A DNA stretch of 9,507 nt from Candidatus Fermentibacterota bacterium (GTDB taxonomy: Bacteria; JAFGKV01). Below the pieces are notes generated by a model. The model saw nothing but the letters and a program-made list of their open reading frames with translations, was not told where the DNA came from and searched no databases. Of this stretch, positions 1 to 8,700 are shown in pieces; within the stretch, counting starts at the first letter, position 1, and the number at the start of each line of letters is the position of its first letter. Both the position numbers and the translations under genes were made by a program. The stretch lies in NCBI GenBank assembly GCA_016928395.1, contig JAFGKV010000303.1, positions 1 to 9,507 on the forward strand, in the 5' to 3' direction.

Positions 1-192
1 GTGGAGGCCGCGCTCTTTGCCCAACAGAGCCACGAAATTCCTACCGAAGTGATCGGAGAGCTGGTCATGGAGCGACTCCGCGAGGCCGACCATGTCGCCT
101 ACGTACGCTTCGCCTCGGTCTATCGGGAGTTCAAGGACAGCGTGCAGTTTCTAGACGAATTGCACCGACTCCTGGGCCAGCGGGGGGGCTAG
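1..192 (+). CDS. nrdR: NrdR transcriptional repressor, C-terminal fragment (5' end outside window)
   Basis: This is the last 63 codons of an open frame that enters from the left edge; the GTG at position 1 is probably an internal valine codon. The residues [19 protein letters not shown] followed by ASVYREFKD match the end of the NrdR ATP-cone domain, where nearly the same signature is conserved across bacteria. NrdR proteins are usually about 150 residues, so the zinc-ribbon DNA-binding domain and most of the ATP-cone lie upstream. In the known family, NrdR senses ATP/dATP and represses ribonucleotide reductase operons by binding NrdR boxes. The short tail after the conserved helix ([14 protein letters not shown]) and the TAG stop are normal. 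No ribonucleotide reductase gene is visible here, so its targets are elsewhere or further upstream. Confidence 0.9.
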   Translation: MEAALFAQQSHEIPTEVIGELVMERLREADHVAYVRFASVYREFKDSVQFLDELHRLLGQRGG

Positions 193-365
193 GCGCGAGA
201 CCCTGCACGGGAACCACGGCACGCACGGCGCCGGGTGCCGCGCATCGTTCTTGATGACCTTGCGGATGAGCCCTCCATAGGTGTACATTTCTCTGTTATT
301 TCAACGGCATTCATCCGCTCTTTCACGACACCCGCCACTCATTCGCATACGGCCAGTGAGCTTTC

Positions 366-387
366 GTCAGTGTCCCGCGACACTGAC
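366..387. repeat. Perfect 9-bp inverted repeat in the ppdK leader
   Basis: GTCAGTGTC (366-374) and GACACTGAC (379-387) are exact reverse complements separated by the 4-base loop CCGC. The element sits 50 bases upstream of the ppdK start codon and 39 bases upstream of its Shine-Dalgarno sequence. No T-run follows (the next bases are CGCGGGCTCAGG), so it does not look like an intrinsic terminator for nrdR. It could be a dimeric regulator's operator or a 5'-UTR hairpin controlling ppdK. I do not recognise it as the site of a named regulator. Confidence 0.5.
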
Positions 388-426
388 CGCGGGCTCAGGC
401 GCACACGGCGGGGCGGTACCATACTT

Positions 427-434
427 GAGGAGGA
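427..434 (+). promoter_or_regulatory. Strong Shine-Dalgarno sequence of ppdK
   Basis: GAGGAGGA lies immediately upstream of ATG 438, with three bases (TTC) between. It is a near-ideal anti-SD match and fixes the ppdK start, which agrees with the N-terminus expected from the family. Confidence 0.85.
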
Positions 435-437
435 TTC

Positions 438-3155
438 ATGAATACGAAGCGAGTGTTCTTTTTCGGTGCGGGCGAGGCGGAAGGCTCGGAGCAGATGCGC
501 AATCTCCTAGGGGGCAAGGGGGCAGGCCTGGCCGACATGACGAGGCTTGGGCTTCCCGTCCCTCCCGGTTTCACCATCTCCACGGAAGTATGTACCTACT
601 TCTACGAGCATGGCGAAACATACCCGGGTTCGCTCAGCGAAGAAGTCGATGATGCGCTTCTCCGGGTCGAGAGGATAATGGACCGTCGTTTCGGAGATCC
701 CCAACGGCCACTCCTGGTATCCGTGCGCAGCGGCGCCCGGGCGTCCATGCCCGGCATGATGGACACTGTGCTCAACCTTGGGCTGAATGACGCCACGGTC
801 CAAGGCCTCATCGACATGGGCGGCGAACCGCGGTTCGCCTACGACAGCTACCGCCGTTTCGTGCAGATGTACGGCGATGTGGTATTGGGTCTCAAGCCGG
901 CCTCCAAGAACGAGGAAGACCCCTTTGAGGTCATCATTCAACGGAAGAAAGCCGAAGTCGAAGCCATACAGGACCTGGATCTGTCTACCGACGACCTCAA
1001 GGACCTGGTGGCCCGGTTCAAGGCAGCCATCAAGTCAGAGACTGGCCACAGTTTCCCGGAGGATGCCCGCGAGCAGTTGTGGGGCGCCATCGGTGCGGTG
1101 TTTTGCTCGTGGAATAATGATCGTGCCATCGCGTATAGAAGACTCAATGATATTCCCGTGGAATGGGGCACCGCCGTGAACATCCAGGCTATGGTGTTCG
1201 GCAATATGGGGCCGCGATCCGGAACGGGTGTCGCATTCACTCGAAATCCCGCCACCGGCGAACGCCAACCCTATGGCGAGTATCTCATGAACGCCCAGGG
1301 AGAAGATGTCGTTGCCGGCATCCGGACGCCTCTGCCTCTGAGCGACCTGCAGCATGAGCGACCCGAGGTGTATGACCAGTTGACCTCCACGTTCCAGCGT
1401 TTGGAGCAGCATTACCGCGAGATGCAGGATGTGGAGTTCACCATTCAGGATGACAAGCTGTGGATGCTCCAGACCAGGTCCGGCAAGCGCACGGGATTTG
1501 CGGCGGTGCGTATCGCCGTGGAGATGGCCGAAGAGGGGCTCATCTCCGAGGAAGAGGCAATCCGGCGGGTCAATCCTGAGCAGCTCAATCACTTGCTGCG
1601 GCCAGTCTTCGATCCCGAGGAGAAGCGCCAGGCGGTGGCCGCCGATGGACGACTGCTGGCCAAGGGCCTCAATGCAGGGCCTGGCGCGGCCTGCGGCAAG
1701 GTTGTCTTTCATGCTGTCGACGCGCAGGAGTGGAAGGCCAAGGACCAGAACGTGATTCTGGTCCGCATCGAGACGAGCCCTGAAGACATTCGCGGCATGC
1801 ACGCCGCGGAGGGCATTCTCACCGCCCGGGGAGGCATGACATCCCACGCGGCATTGGTCGCCCGCCAGATGGGCAAAGTATGCGTTGCCGGATGCAGCGC
1901 CTTGCGCATCGACTATGCGCAATCCCTCATGCTGGTAGGGGACCACACCATCAGGCAAGGCGATGTGATCAGCATCGACGGATTCACGGGTGAAGTGATC
2001 CTCGGCGAACTCAAGACCCGCCCCTCCGAGGTCGTTCAGGTGCTGATCGAAGGCTCGTTACCCGCGGACGCGTCGATCATCTACCAGAAGTATGAGAAGC
2101 TCATGTCCTGGGCTGATACGTACCGAAGGCTTCGTATTCGTACCAATGCCGATCAGCCGGACCAGTCCCGCAATGCCCGAGCCTTCGGCGCCGAGGGGAT
2201 CGGACTGTGCCGCACAGAGCATATGTTCTTTGGCGGTCATCGCATCGACGCCATGCGGGAGATGATCCTTGCAGAGGATACACCCGGTCGAGAGCAGGCC
2301 CTTGCCCGGCTCCTGCCCATGCAGCGGGAGGACTTCATAGGCATATTCCGGGCCATGGATGGGTTACCGGTCACGATCAGAACGCTGGATCCGCCGCTCC
2401 ATGAATTCCTCCCCCATGGTGATGCCGGCATCCAAGAACTGGCAGCCAGCATGCAGATTCCGGCCTATCGGCTCAAAGCGAAGGTGGAAGCCCTGAGGGA
2501 GTCCAACCCAATGCTCGGGCACCGCGGGTGCCGCCTGGGGATCTTTTACCCCGAAATCACGGCCATGCAGGCGCGGGCGATTGTGGAGGCAGCCTGTATC
2601 GTTGCCAAGGAAGGCGTTCGAGTAATCCCGGAAATCATGATTCCCGTTGTCTTCGAGCGACGGGAGTTGCAGAACCAGGAGCGGATCGTGCGAAAGGTGG
2701 CGGAAGATGTGTTTGCCGAACAGGGTATTCGGGTTGACTACCTTGTGGGCACGATGATCGAGTTGCCACGAGCTGCCATCACGGCTGATCAGATCGCCAA
2801 GAACGCCGAGTTCTTCTCGTTCGGCACAAACGACCTGACCCAGACGACCCTCGGCATTTCCCGGGATGACGCGGGGAGCTTCCTGCCCTACTATGTAGAG
2901 CATGACATCGTACCCCATGACCCGTTCGAGAGCATCGATAGCGAGGGGGTTGGCGAACTCATGAGGATTGGTGTGGAGCGGGGCCGGAAAACCCGACCGG
3001 AACTCAAAGTCGGCATTTGCGGCGAACATGGTGGTGATCCCGCGACAGTGGAGTTCTGCCACGAAATCGGGCTGGACTATGTGAGCTGTTCACCCTTCCG
3101 CGTGCCCATCGCGCGTCTGGCAGCAGCCAGGGCGGCCTTGGCCTGCCGCGACTGA
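438..3155 (+). CDS. ppdK: Pyruvate, phosphate dikinase (PPDK)
   Basis: PPDK catalyses the reversible conversion of pyruvate, ATP and Pi to PEP, AMP and PPi in the cytoplasm. The protein has 905 residues, slightly longer than the 874 of the Clostridium symbiosum enzyme. The N-terminal ATP-grasp part shows [14 protein letters not shown] (21-34), [17 protein letters not shown] (94-110) and FTRNPATGE (267-275). The swivelling phosphohistidine domain has GGMTSHAA with the catalytic His at residue 470. The C-terminal PEP/pyruvate TIM barrel shows [40 protein letters not shown] (Glu775), FGTNDLTQ (Asn798, Asp799) and GICGEHGG with the general acid/base Cys861. All key catalytic residues are present and the frame is intact, so it should be active. 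These motifs separate it from PEP synthase and PTS enzyme I. The start is set by the strong RBS. The small downstream gap suggests cotranscription with the next gene. The PPDK regulatory kinase/phosphatase (PDRP) is not in the window. Confidence 0.98.
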   Translation: MNTKRVFFFGAGEAEGSEQMRNLLGGKGAGLADMTRLGLPVPPGFTISTEVCTYFYEHGETYPGSLSEEVDDALLRVERIMDRRFGDPQRPLLVSVRSGARASMPGMMDTVLNLGLNDATVQGLIDMGGEPRFAYDSYRRFVQMYGDVVLGLKPASKNEEDPFEVIIQRKKAEVEAIQDLDLSTDDLKDLVARFKAAIKSETGHSFPEDAREQLWGAIGAVFCSWNNDRAIAYRRLNDIPVEWGTAVNIQAMVFGNMGPRSGTGVAFTRNPATGERQPYGEYLMNAQGEDVVAGIRTPLPLSDLQHERPEVYDQLTSTFQRLEQHYREMQDVEFTIQDDKLWMLQTRSGKRTGFAAVRIAVEMAEEGLISEEEAIRRVNPEQLNHLLRPVFDPEEKRQAVAADGRLLAKGLNAGPGAACGKVVFHAVDAQEWKAKDQNVILVRIETSPEDIRGMHAAEGILTARGGMTSHAALVARQMGKVCVAGCSALRIDYAQSLMLVGDHTIRQGDVISIDGFTGEVILGELKTRPSEVVQVLIEGSLPADASIIYQKYEKLMSWADTYRRLRIRTNADQPDQSRNARAFGAEGIGLCRTEHMFFGGHRIDAMREMILAEDTPGREQALARLLPMQREDFIGIFRAMDGLPVTIRTLDPPLHEFLPHGDAGIQELAASMQIPAYRLKAKVEALRESNPMLGHRGCRLGIFYPEITAMQARAIVEAACIVAKEGVRVIPEIMIPVVFERRELQNQERIVRKVAEDVFAEQGIRVDYLVGTMIELPRAAITADQIAKNAEFFSFGTNDLTQTTLGISRDDAGSFLPYYVEHDIVPHDPFESIDSEGVGELMRIGVERGRKTRPELKVGICGEHGGDPATVEFCHEIGLDYVSCSPFRVPIARLAAARAALACRD

Positions 3156-3161
3156 TTCCCC

Positions 3162-5012
3162 ATGCTCCATGTCGTTCGTACCGCGGGCCAGGGTGGCGTC
3201 GCTCTGGCGTACCCGGAGATTGACCCACGCACCGGTGAGCTGGTACACTTCGTGGCGGTCACGGCCCAGGGATTCCATGCCCGGGAGGTTGCCTCCGAGA
3301 CGGTGGCCCGGCTGCTGGTTTCCGTGGCGGATCCGGCGGCCTGGCATGACGGTCCTGCCGCCATGGTCCGCCACGCCCTTGCCTCGGTCGAACCGATGAC
3401 GGTGCACGGAGGTGTCGCGGTCTCTACGGCGGTTGCCATCAGGAAAGGTCATTCCGTGGAGGTTGCCTTCTCGGGCGACCTCCAGATTCGGTTGGCTTCC
3501 GCCGGTGATTCCCGATGGCACGTGCCGGGCGTCAAGCACGGTGACCCGGTGACCGCGGTCACGTACACGCCTCGTCGGGGAGACATGCTGGTAATCGTGA
3601 CGTTGGGTATCCTTGAGGAGATACCGCCCCAGGAGCTTCTGTCCACGGTGTTGTCGTCCGAGCATGAAGGCGGCGCCGCGTTGGTCGAGGCCCACGTCTC
3701 CTCCAGCCGCCTTCCCCATGTGTTCTGTGCGACCCGCTACGGCGGCCCCGCGCTTCCGAAGATGCCCATTCCTGTCCAGGCGACCCGGCGAAAGGTGCGC
3801 TGGAGTGTGGTGGGTCCGGCGGCCCTTGTCCTGGCTGCGCTGGGCATCGCCGGTGCCGTATGGAAACCCTGGACCCGTGCCCAACCCCAACGCCAGGCGC
3901 CACGGGTCACGGCCCCGCGACCACCGGCGCCTTTGCCCCGCATGCCCGATACGGCTCTTGCCTCGGAGGAGGCTGTGGCTTCGGCAGACACTTTGGGGGA
4001 AGTCGTTGCTGCCGACACTGTCGAGGAGGCCATGGCCATGCCCTCCTCGACGCCAGGCGAGCTTGTCTGGAAGCAGCGGATCGGCGGATCGAATTTCTCA
4101 TCGTCACCGGCATTGGCGGGGATGAAGGTCTACGTGGGAAGCAAGGACGGCCATCTCTACTGCCTCTTGTCGTCCAGCGGCGAGGTGCTGTGGAAATTCA
4201 AGACCGGAGGCGGCATCGGTTCATCTCCCGCGGTTGACGGCGCCAGCGTGTATTTCGGCAGCTATGACAGCACCTTCTACTGCGTGGACCGTCATGCCGG
4301 CCGGGAGATCTGGAGCGCACGGGTCGGCGCCAGCATTGGCGCCAGCCCTTTGGTGCATGAGGGTGCGGTGTACTGCGGATGCAAAGACGGCAGGGTATAC
4401 GCGTGGGACGGGCATTCGGGTCTGCCCCGGTGGCAACTCGAGACCAAGGCCGAGGTGTGGGCGCGGCCTCTGGCGGTCGGCTCCCATCTCTTCATCGGGA
4501 GCCTCGATCGACGATTCTACTGCGTAGATGCCGAAACGGGCATGGTGGTCTGGTCCATCGAAGTCGCGGGGGCAGTCTACACATCGGCAGCCGCCGGGCC
4601 GGAGAATACTGTCATATTCGCCGCCAATGATGGCACTGTGTACCAGGTACACCAGCGGGACGGCGCCGTAGTCTGGACCGGCACGTTCCAGCCGATCTAC
4701 TCATCTCCCCTGGTGGCCAATGGCATGCTGTTCTTCGGCTGTACCGATGGAGACGTTCACTGTGTCTCCCTGAAGGAGCACCGAGAGGTCTGGAAGTACA
4801 CCACAGGCGCGGCTGTGAGATCATCGCCCACCCTGGCCGCCGGCACGCTTCTGGTCGGAAGCTATGACGGGAGGCTGTATGCCTTTGCGGTCAGCGGGAA
4901 ACGCAAGTGGGCCCACGACACTGAGTCTCGCATCTATTCCACGCCCGCCATCGGAGCACAAAGGGCGTACTTCGGCGACATGACCGGATGGTTCCGCTGT
5001 GTGGGAATGTGA
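3162..5012 (+). CDS. Membrane-anchored fusion: degenerate PP2C-like domain, TM helix and PQQ-type beta-propeller
   Basis: The 616-residue protein has three parts. Residues about 1-195 resemble a PP2C/Stp-type Ser/Thr phosphatase. VHFVAVTAQGFHAREVAS (28-45) aligns with the VADGMGGHxxGExAS strand and helix, AGDSR (114-118) with the GDSR motif, GDMLVIVTLG (140-149) with GDxLLLxSDG, and SSRLPHVFCATR (181-192) with GRDNITVVVVR. The metal-binding Asp of each acidic motif is missing (DG to AQG, SDG to TLG, DN to LP), so it is probably a non-catalytic pseudophosphatase or sensor domain. RRKVR (209-213) precedes one hydrophobic helix (about 214-234), favouring N-inside topology. A Pro/Ala-rich linker (235-298) leads to eight PQQ/BamB-like repeats, predicted to lie outside the cytoplasm. 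The gene starts 6 bases after the ppdK stop without a clear Shine-Dalgarno, so translation is probably coupled. The propeller is certain; the PP2C relationship is my alignment by eye. Ligand and function are unknown. Confidence 0.8.
   Translation: MLHVVRTAGQGGVALAYPEIDPRTGELVHFVAVTAQGFHAREVASETVARLLVSVADPAAWHDGPAAMVRHALASVEPMTVHGGVAVSTAVAIRKGHSVEVAFSGDLQIRLASAGDSRWHVPGVKHGDPVTAVTYTPRRGDMLVIVTLGILEEIPPQELLSTVLSSEHEGGAALVEAHVSSSRLPHVFCATRYGGPALPKMPIPVQATRRKVRWSVVGPAALVLAALGIAGAVWKPWTRAQPQRQAPRVTAPRPPAPLPRMPDTALASEEAVASADTLGEVVAADTVEEAMAMPSSTPGELVWKQRIGGSNFSSSPALAGMKVYVGSKDGHLYCLLSSSGEVLWKFKTGGGIGSSPAVDGASVYFGSYDSTFYCVDRHAGREIWSARVGASIGASPLVHEGAVYCGCKDGRVYAWDGHSGLPRWQLETKAEVWARPLAVGSHLFIGSLDRRFYCVDAETGMVVWSIEVAGAVYTSAAAGPENTVIFAANDGTVYQVHQRDGAVVWTGTFQPIYSSPLVANGMLFFGCTDGDVHCVSLKEHREVWKYTTGAAVRSSPTLAAGTLLVGSYDGRLYAFAVSGKRKWAHDTESRIYSTPAIGAQRAYFGDMTGWFRCVGM
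4056..5009 (+). repeat. Eight tandem PQQ/BamB-like propeller repeats (protein level)
   Basis: Residues 299-616 of the fusion protein divide into eight units of about 38-41 residues. Each follows the pattern G-x-x-x-W at the start, then SSP or a variant, a hydrophobic stretch ending GS-x-D/G, and an aromatic pair such as YCVD. The tryptophans occur in ELVWK, EVLWK, REIWS, LPRWQ, MVVWS, AVVWT, REVWK and KRKWA. Eight blades is the count known for BamB and quinoprotein dehydrogenase propellers. The repeats diverge at the DNA level and are not recent duplications. I see no haem-binding CxxCH motif and no vicinal disulfide ring typical of quinoprotein alcohol dehydrogenases, so redox catalysis is not supported; a scaffold or binding role is more likely. 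Confidence 0.9.
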
Positions 5013-5107
5013 CCATGATGTGTGCGGCGTGGGCCCTACGCGGGGCCATGGAGGGCCGCGGCGCATCCGAATGGCCCCGATTCACCGACTCCCGGGAACC
5101 TCTGGAC

Positions 5108-5116
5108 GGAGGGAGG
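5108..5116 (+). promoter_or_regulatory. Shine-Dalgarno that sets the fmdB start
   Basis: GGAGGGAGG lies four bases upstream of ATG 5121. The same frame stays open upstream to an ATG at 5022, but that extension would add 33 residues of unconserved sequence before the canonical MPLYEY start and has no good RBS. This site therefore decides in favour of 5121. Confidence 0.85.
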
Positions 5117-5120
5117 TTTC

Positions 5121-5486
5121 ATGCCCTTGTATGAGTATGCATGCCGACGTTGCGGCAAGGTGAACACCTTCCTGATCGGCGTAAGTGTGCACAAGACGCC
5201 GCTGCGCTGCACCCGATGCGGTGGAGAGGATCTCGACCGGCTGATGTCTCGGGTGCATCATCTTCTCGGTGAGGAGGACAGGATGGAGCGGATGCTCGAC
5301 CCGGGTTCTCTCGCGGGAATTGATGAAAACGACCCCAAGAGCGTCGCCCGGTGGGCCCGGAAGATGGGACAGAGCTTGGGTGACGATGCCGGCGAGGATT
5401 TCGATGGCCTGGTGGATGAAATGGAGGACGCCGCGTCCCGTGAGATGGCCGGTGAGGAGCCCGCAGACGGCGACGGCTTTGATTAG
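5121..5486 (+). CDS. FmdB-family zinc-ribbon protein
   Basis: This 121-residue protein begins MPLYEYACRRCG, the hallmark of the FmdB/CxxC_CxxC_SSSS family. Two CxxC knuckles, Cys8/Cys11 and Cys30/Cys33, should bind one zinc ion. The family is widespread and named after a putative regulator in a formamidase/acetamidase locus; its biochemical role is poorly defined, so a regulatory function should not be assumed. After the ribbon comes a helical stretch (LDRLMSRVHHLLGEEDRMER) and then an unusually long, strongly acidic C-terminus (DDAGEDFDGLVDEMEDA and onward to residue 121). Many family members are only about 70-110 residues. The gene starts 108 bases after the propeller gene and has a strong RBS. 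The family call is confident; the function is not known. Confidence 0.85.
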   Translation: MPLYEYACRRCGKVNTFLIGVSVHKTPLRCTRCGGEDLDRLMSRVHHLLGEEDRMERMLDPGSLAGIDENDPKSVARWARKMGQSLGDDAGEDFDGLVDEMEDAASREMAGEEPADGDGFD

Positions 5487-5610
5487 AGTTCTGGCCGAGG
5501 GGTGGGTCGACGGATCTGGACGGCGCGCGGGCAGCATCCGTGTCGCTGGGAAGGCGCCTTGTGTGATATCGAACCTGGACGAGGCCTACCGGGGCGGGAC
5601 ACGTCGGATG

Positions 5611-5664
5611 GCACACACGAATCATTTCGGCCGGCACTACTCGCGGCCTGCTCTCTGTGTGTGC
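5611..5664. repeat. Nested inverted repeats in the secA leader
   Basis: GCACACAC (5611-5618) pairs exactly with GTGTGTGC (5657-5664). Within the 38-base interval a second pair, GGCCG (5629-5633) and CGGCC (5644-5648), can form an inner stem with a 10-base loop. If this is transcribed as secA leader, the RNA could fold into an arm ending about 39 bases before the secRBS. No T-run follows, so it is not a standard terminator. The rest of the 5487-5716 gap shows no convincing gene or consensus promoter by eye. Short GC-rich repeats arise easily by chance, so confidence is low. Confidence 0.3.
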
Positions 5665-5702
5665 TCCGCCGCCCTGACGGAACGAACCTTCGCCGCTCGA
5701 TG

Positions 5703-5708
5703 AAGGAG
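5703..5708 (+). promoter_or_regulatory. Shine-Dalgarno of secA
   Basis: AAGGAG lies eight bases upstream of ATG 5717, an optimal distance. It supports the start giving MLTRLLTTVFGSKQERDVKR, which resembles the usual SecA N-terminus. Confidence 0.85.
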
Positions 5709-5716
5709 ATTCTCCC

Positions 5717-8700
5717 ATGTTGACGCGTTTGCTCACCACCGTGTTCGGGTCAAAGCAGGAACGTGATGTGAAGCGCCTGCGTCCCGTGGTCGGCACGATC
5801 AATGCGGTGTTCGAGAGCCTGCGGGACCTCTCCGACGAGCGCTTGATTCAGCAGACCGAAGAGTGGCGCGCCTATCTACGAGACAATCCTGATCGAGAGC
5901 TGGAGATCTTGGAGGAGATTCTGCCCGAAGCCTATGCCTTCGTCAAAGAGGCATGCCGGAGACTCGTGGGGAAGAGCTGGGAAGTCACCGATGTCCCCAT
6001 CACGTGGGACATGATCCCCTTCGATGTGCAGCTCATCGGCGCCTTGGTGCTGCACGAGGGCAAGGTCGCCGAGATGGCCACCGGCGAAGGGAAGACTCTT
6101 GTCGCTACCCTGCCCCTCTACCTCAATGCCTTGGTAGGCAAGGGTGTGCACTTGGTGACGGTGAATGATTACCTGGCCCGCCGCGACTCGGAGTGGATGG
6201 GCAAGGTGTACGAAACCCTGGGGCTCTCCGTTGGCTGCATCCAGCATGACATGATGCCCGAACAGAGAAAGCCGCAGTACGACGCAGACATCACCTACGG
6301 TACGAACAACGAGTTCGGCTTCGACTATCTCCGCGACAATATGGCCGTCCGCGCAGAGGATCGCGTGCAAAGGGGGCACTACTTCGCCATCGTGGATGAG
6401 GTCGACTCCGTTCTCATCGACGAAGCGCGTACCCCCTTGATCATCTCCGGACCTGTGTCCCATTCCCTCCACCGCTTCCAGGAATGGAAAATGCCCGTGG
6501 AACGCCTCATGCGTGCCCAGACCGCTCTGGTGAACGATCTCCTGGGGGAGGCCCTGCGACTCAAAGCCGACGGCAAAGAGTATGACTTCGGCACGCGGTT
6601 GCTGCAGGTGCGGCGGGGCGCGCCGAAGAACACCCGCTTCCTCAAGGTCATTCAGGAGCAGGGCATTCAGAAGCTGATCAGCCGCGTCGAGGCGGACTAC
6701 ATGCGCGACAAGCGGCTGGGTGAACTCGATGAGGAGTTGTTCTTCGCCATCGACGAGAAGAGCCACGCGGTGGATCTCACCGACAAGGGTAGAGACTACT
6801 TCTCCCCGACGGACCGTAACCTCTTCGTCCTGCCCGACTTAAGCGAGCAGTTGCAGACCGTCGATACCGATCCGGGCCTTTCTCCCGGCGAGCGGGCCGA
6901 GAGAAAGCAGCAGGTGATGCGTGACTATGCGGTGATCAATGAACGCATCCACAACATCACGCAGCTCCTCAAGGCCTACAGCCTCTTCGAACGCGATGTG
7001 GAGTATGTCGTGCAGGAGGGCAAGGTACTCATAGTTGACGAGTTCACCGGCCGCCTCATGCCCGGCCGCCGCTACTCGGACGGGCTGCACTCCGCACTGG
7101 AGGCCAAAGAGGGGGTACGAATCGAGCAGGAGACGCAGACCCTGGCCTCTATCACCCTTCAGAACTACTTCAGGCTCTACAAGAAGCTAGCCGGCATGAC
7201 GGGTACTGCCGAGACCGAGGCCCCCGAGTTTCACGAGATCTACAAACTCGACGTCGTGGTCATCCCGACCAATGAGCCCGTGCGCCGGCCCGACTACGAC
7301 GATGTCGTGTTCAGGACCCGGCGCGAGAAGTATGCTGCCGTGATCGACGAAATCGTTCGGCAGCATGAGCGAGGCAGGCCGGTGCTGGTGGGCACGGTGA
7401 GCGTGGAGGTGTCGGAGACACTCAGCCGACTGCTGAAGCGCCAAGGAATCAGACACTCGGTCCTGAACGCCAAGTACCATCAGCAGGAAGCACAGATTAT
7501 CTCCCAGGCCGGGCAACCCGGCGCGGTGACCATTGCCACCAACATGGCTGGCCGTGGTACCGACATCAAGCTGGGACCGGGTGTTGTCAGGTGCCGCCGT
7601 TGCTCGATCAGCCCGCTTTCGTCGTGGGGAGATGACCATGGCGATGGAATCCCCCAAGGCTCAAGCGTAGAGGAATGCCGGCACGACATGCCCTGCGGCC
7701 TTCATATTCTGGGGACCGAACGACACGAAGCTCGCCGGATCGACAGGCAACTCCGCGGACGAAGCGGCCGCCAGGGCGATCCTGGGTCATCCCGTTTCTT
7801 CCTCTCGTTGGAGGATGATCTCATGCGACTGTTCGGCTCGGACCGGGTGGCCTCCATCATGGACCGGATGGGCGCCAAGGAAGGCGAGGCAATTGAGCAC
7901 GGCTTGGTGACCCGGGCAATCCAGACCGCGCAGAAACGGGTCGAAGCCAACAACTTCGATATCCGCAAGCATCTCCTGGAGTATGACAATGTCATGAACC
8001 AGCAGCGGGAGGTCATCTACGCCCGCAGGGCCGCGGCCTTGGAGGGAGGCGACCTAAGAGCCGTCTTCCTCGAGCTCATCGAACGACTGACCGGCAGGGT
8101 CGTGGATCAGCACTGCCCAGAGGAAGCATACCCCTCAGACTGGAATCTCGGTGGCCTTCGCACTGACCTGGCACGGTTTTTCCTGGTGGACCTGGGCATG
8201 AGCGACGCCGAACTCCGCGAGCTGGGCCGCTCCGCTTTGGTGGAACTGCTGCATGAGACAACGTGCGACGCGTACGGCCGCAGGGAAGAGCACCTGGGCG
8301 CACCCACACTGCGCACGTTGGAGAAGCTCATCACTCTTCGGGTCATCGATGAGCACTGGCGTGATCATTTGTACGAACTGGACCAGCTCAAGTCCGGCGT
8401 TGGCCTGCGGGCGTATGGCCAGAAGGATCCTCTGCTCGAGTACAAGCACGACGCATTTGAGATGTTCGTGGAACTCCTGGATGAGATCGATCAACAGACC
8501 GTAGAGGCCGCATTCAGGGCGGAGCTTGTGCCTTCCGCACCGATGCCCGAGCGGCGTCCCCCCCGGATGTTCGCGCATCATCCTTCCGTGGACGGCTCCC
8601 AGACCCCCGCTGGAGTATCGCAGGTGGTCAAGAAGGAGAGGGTCGGCCGCAACGACCCCTGTCCGTGTGGAAGCGGCAAGAAGTATAAGCGCTGTTGTGG

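Noticed and set aside
217-240. CGGCAC/GTGCCG stem with a 12-base loop after nrdR as a terminator
   Set aside because: The stem is only 6 bp with a large loop and only a weak pyrimidine stretch follows; not enough for a terminator call.
260-289. Candidate sigma-70-like promoter for ppdK (TTGCGG, 18-base spacer, TACATT)
   Set aside because: Only 3/6 and 4/6 matches to E. coli consensus, and this organism's sigma factor preferences are unknown.
235-441. Possible small gene (GTG 235 or ATG 281) in the nrdR-ppdK gap
   Set aside because: No RBS of note and no family signature; the frames run into ppdK in the wrong phase, and the region looks like leader sequence.
1035-1958. Long minus-strand open frame (307 codons) inside ppdK
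   Set aside because: It lies wholly within the well-supported ppdK frame, has no recognisable domain, and is a typical GC-rich antisense shadow. The same applies to minus-strand frames at 2364-3062, 3090-3890 and 5876-6766.
4056-5009. Propeller as a quinoprotein dehydrogenase
   Set aside because: No signal for a haem c domain, no vicinal Cys ring and no dehydrogenase active-site motif; the short BamB-like repeats fit a binding or scaffold propeller better.
5022-5120. Upstream extension of the fmdB frame to ATG 5022
   Set aside because: The added residues are unlike the family; the strong RBS and conserved MPLYEY motif place the start at 5121.
5502-5723. Plus-strand frame of 73 codons between fmdB and secA
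   Set aside because: No RBS, no similarity I recognise, and it overlaps the secA RBS and start in another phase.
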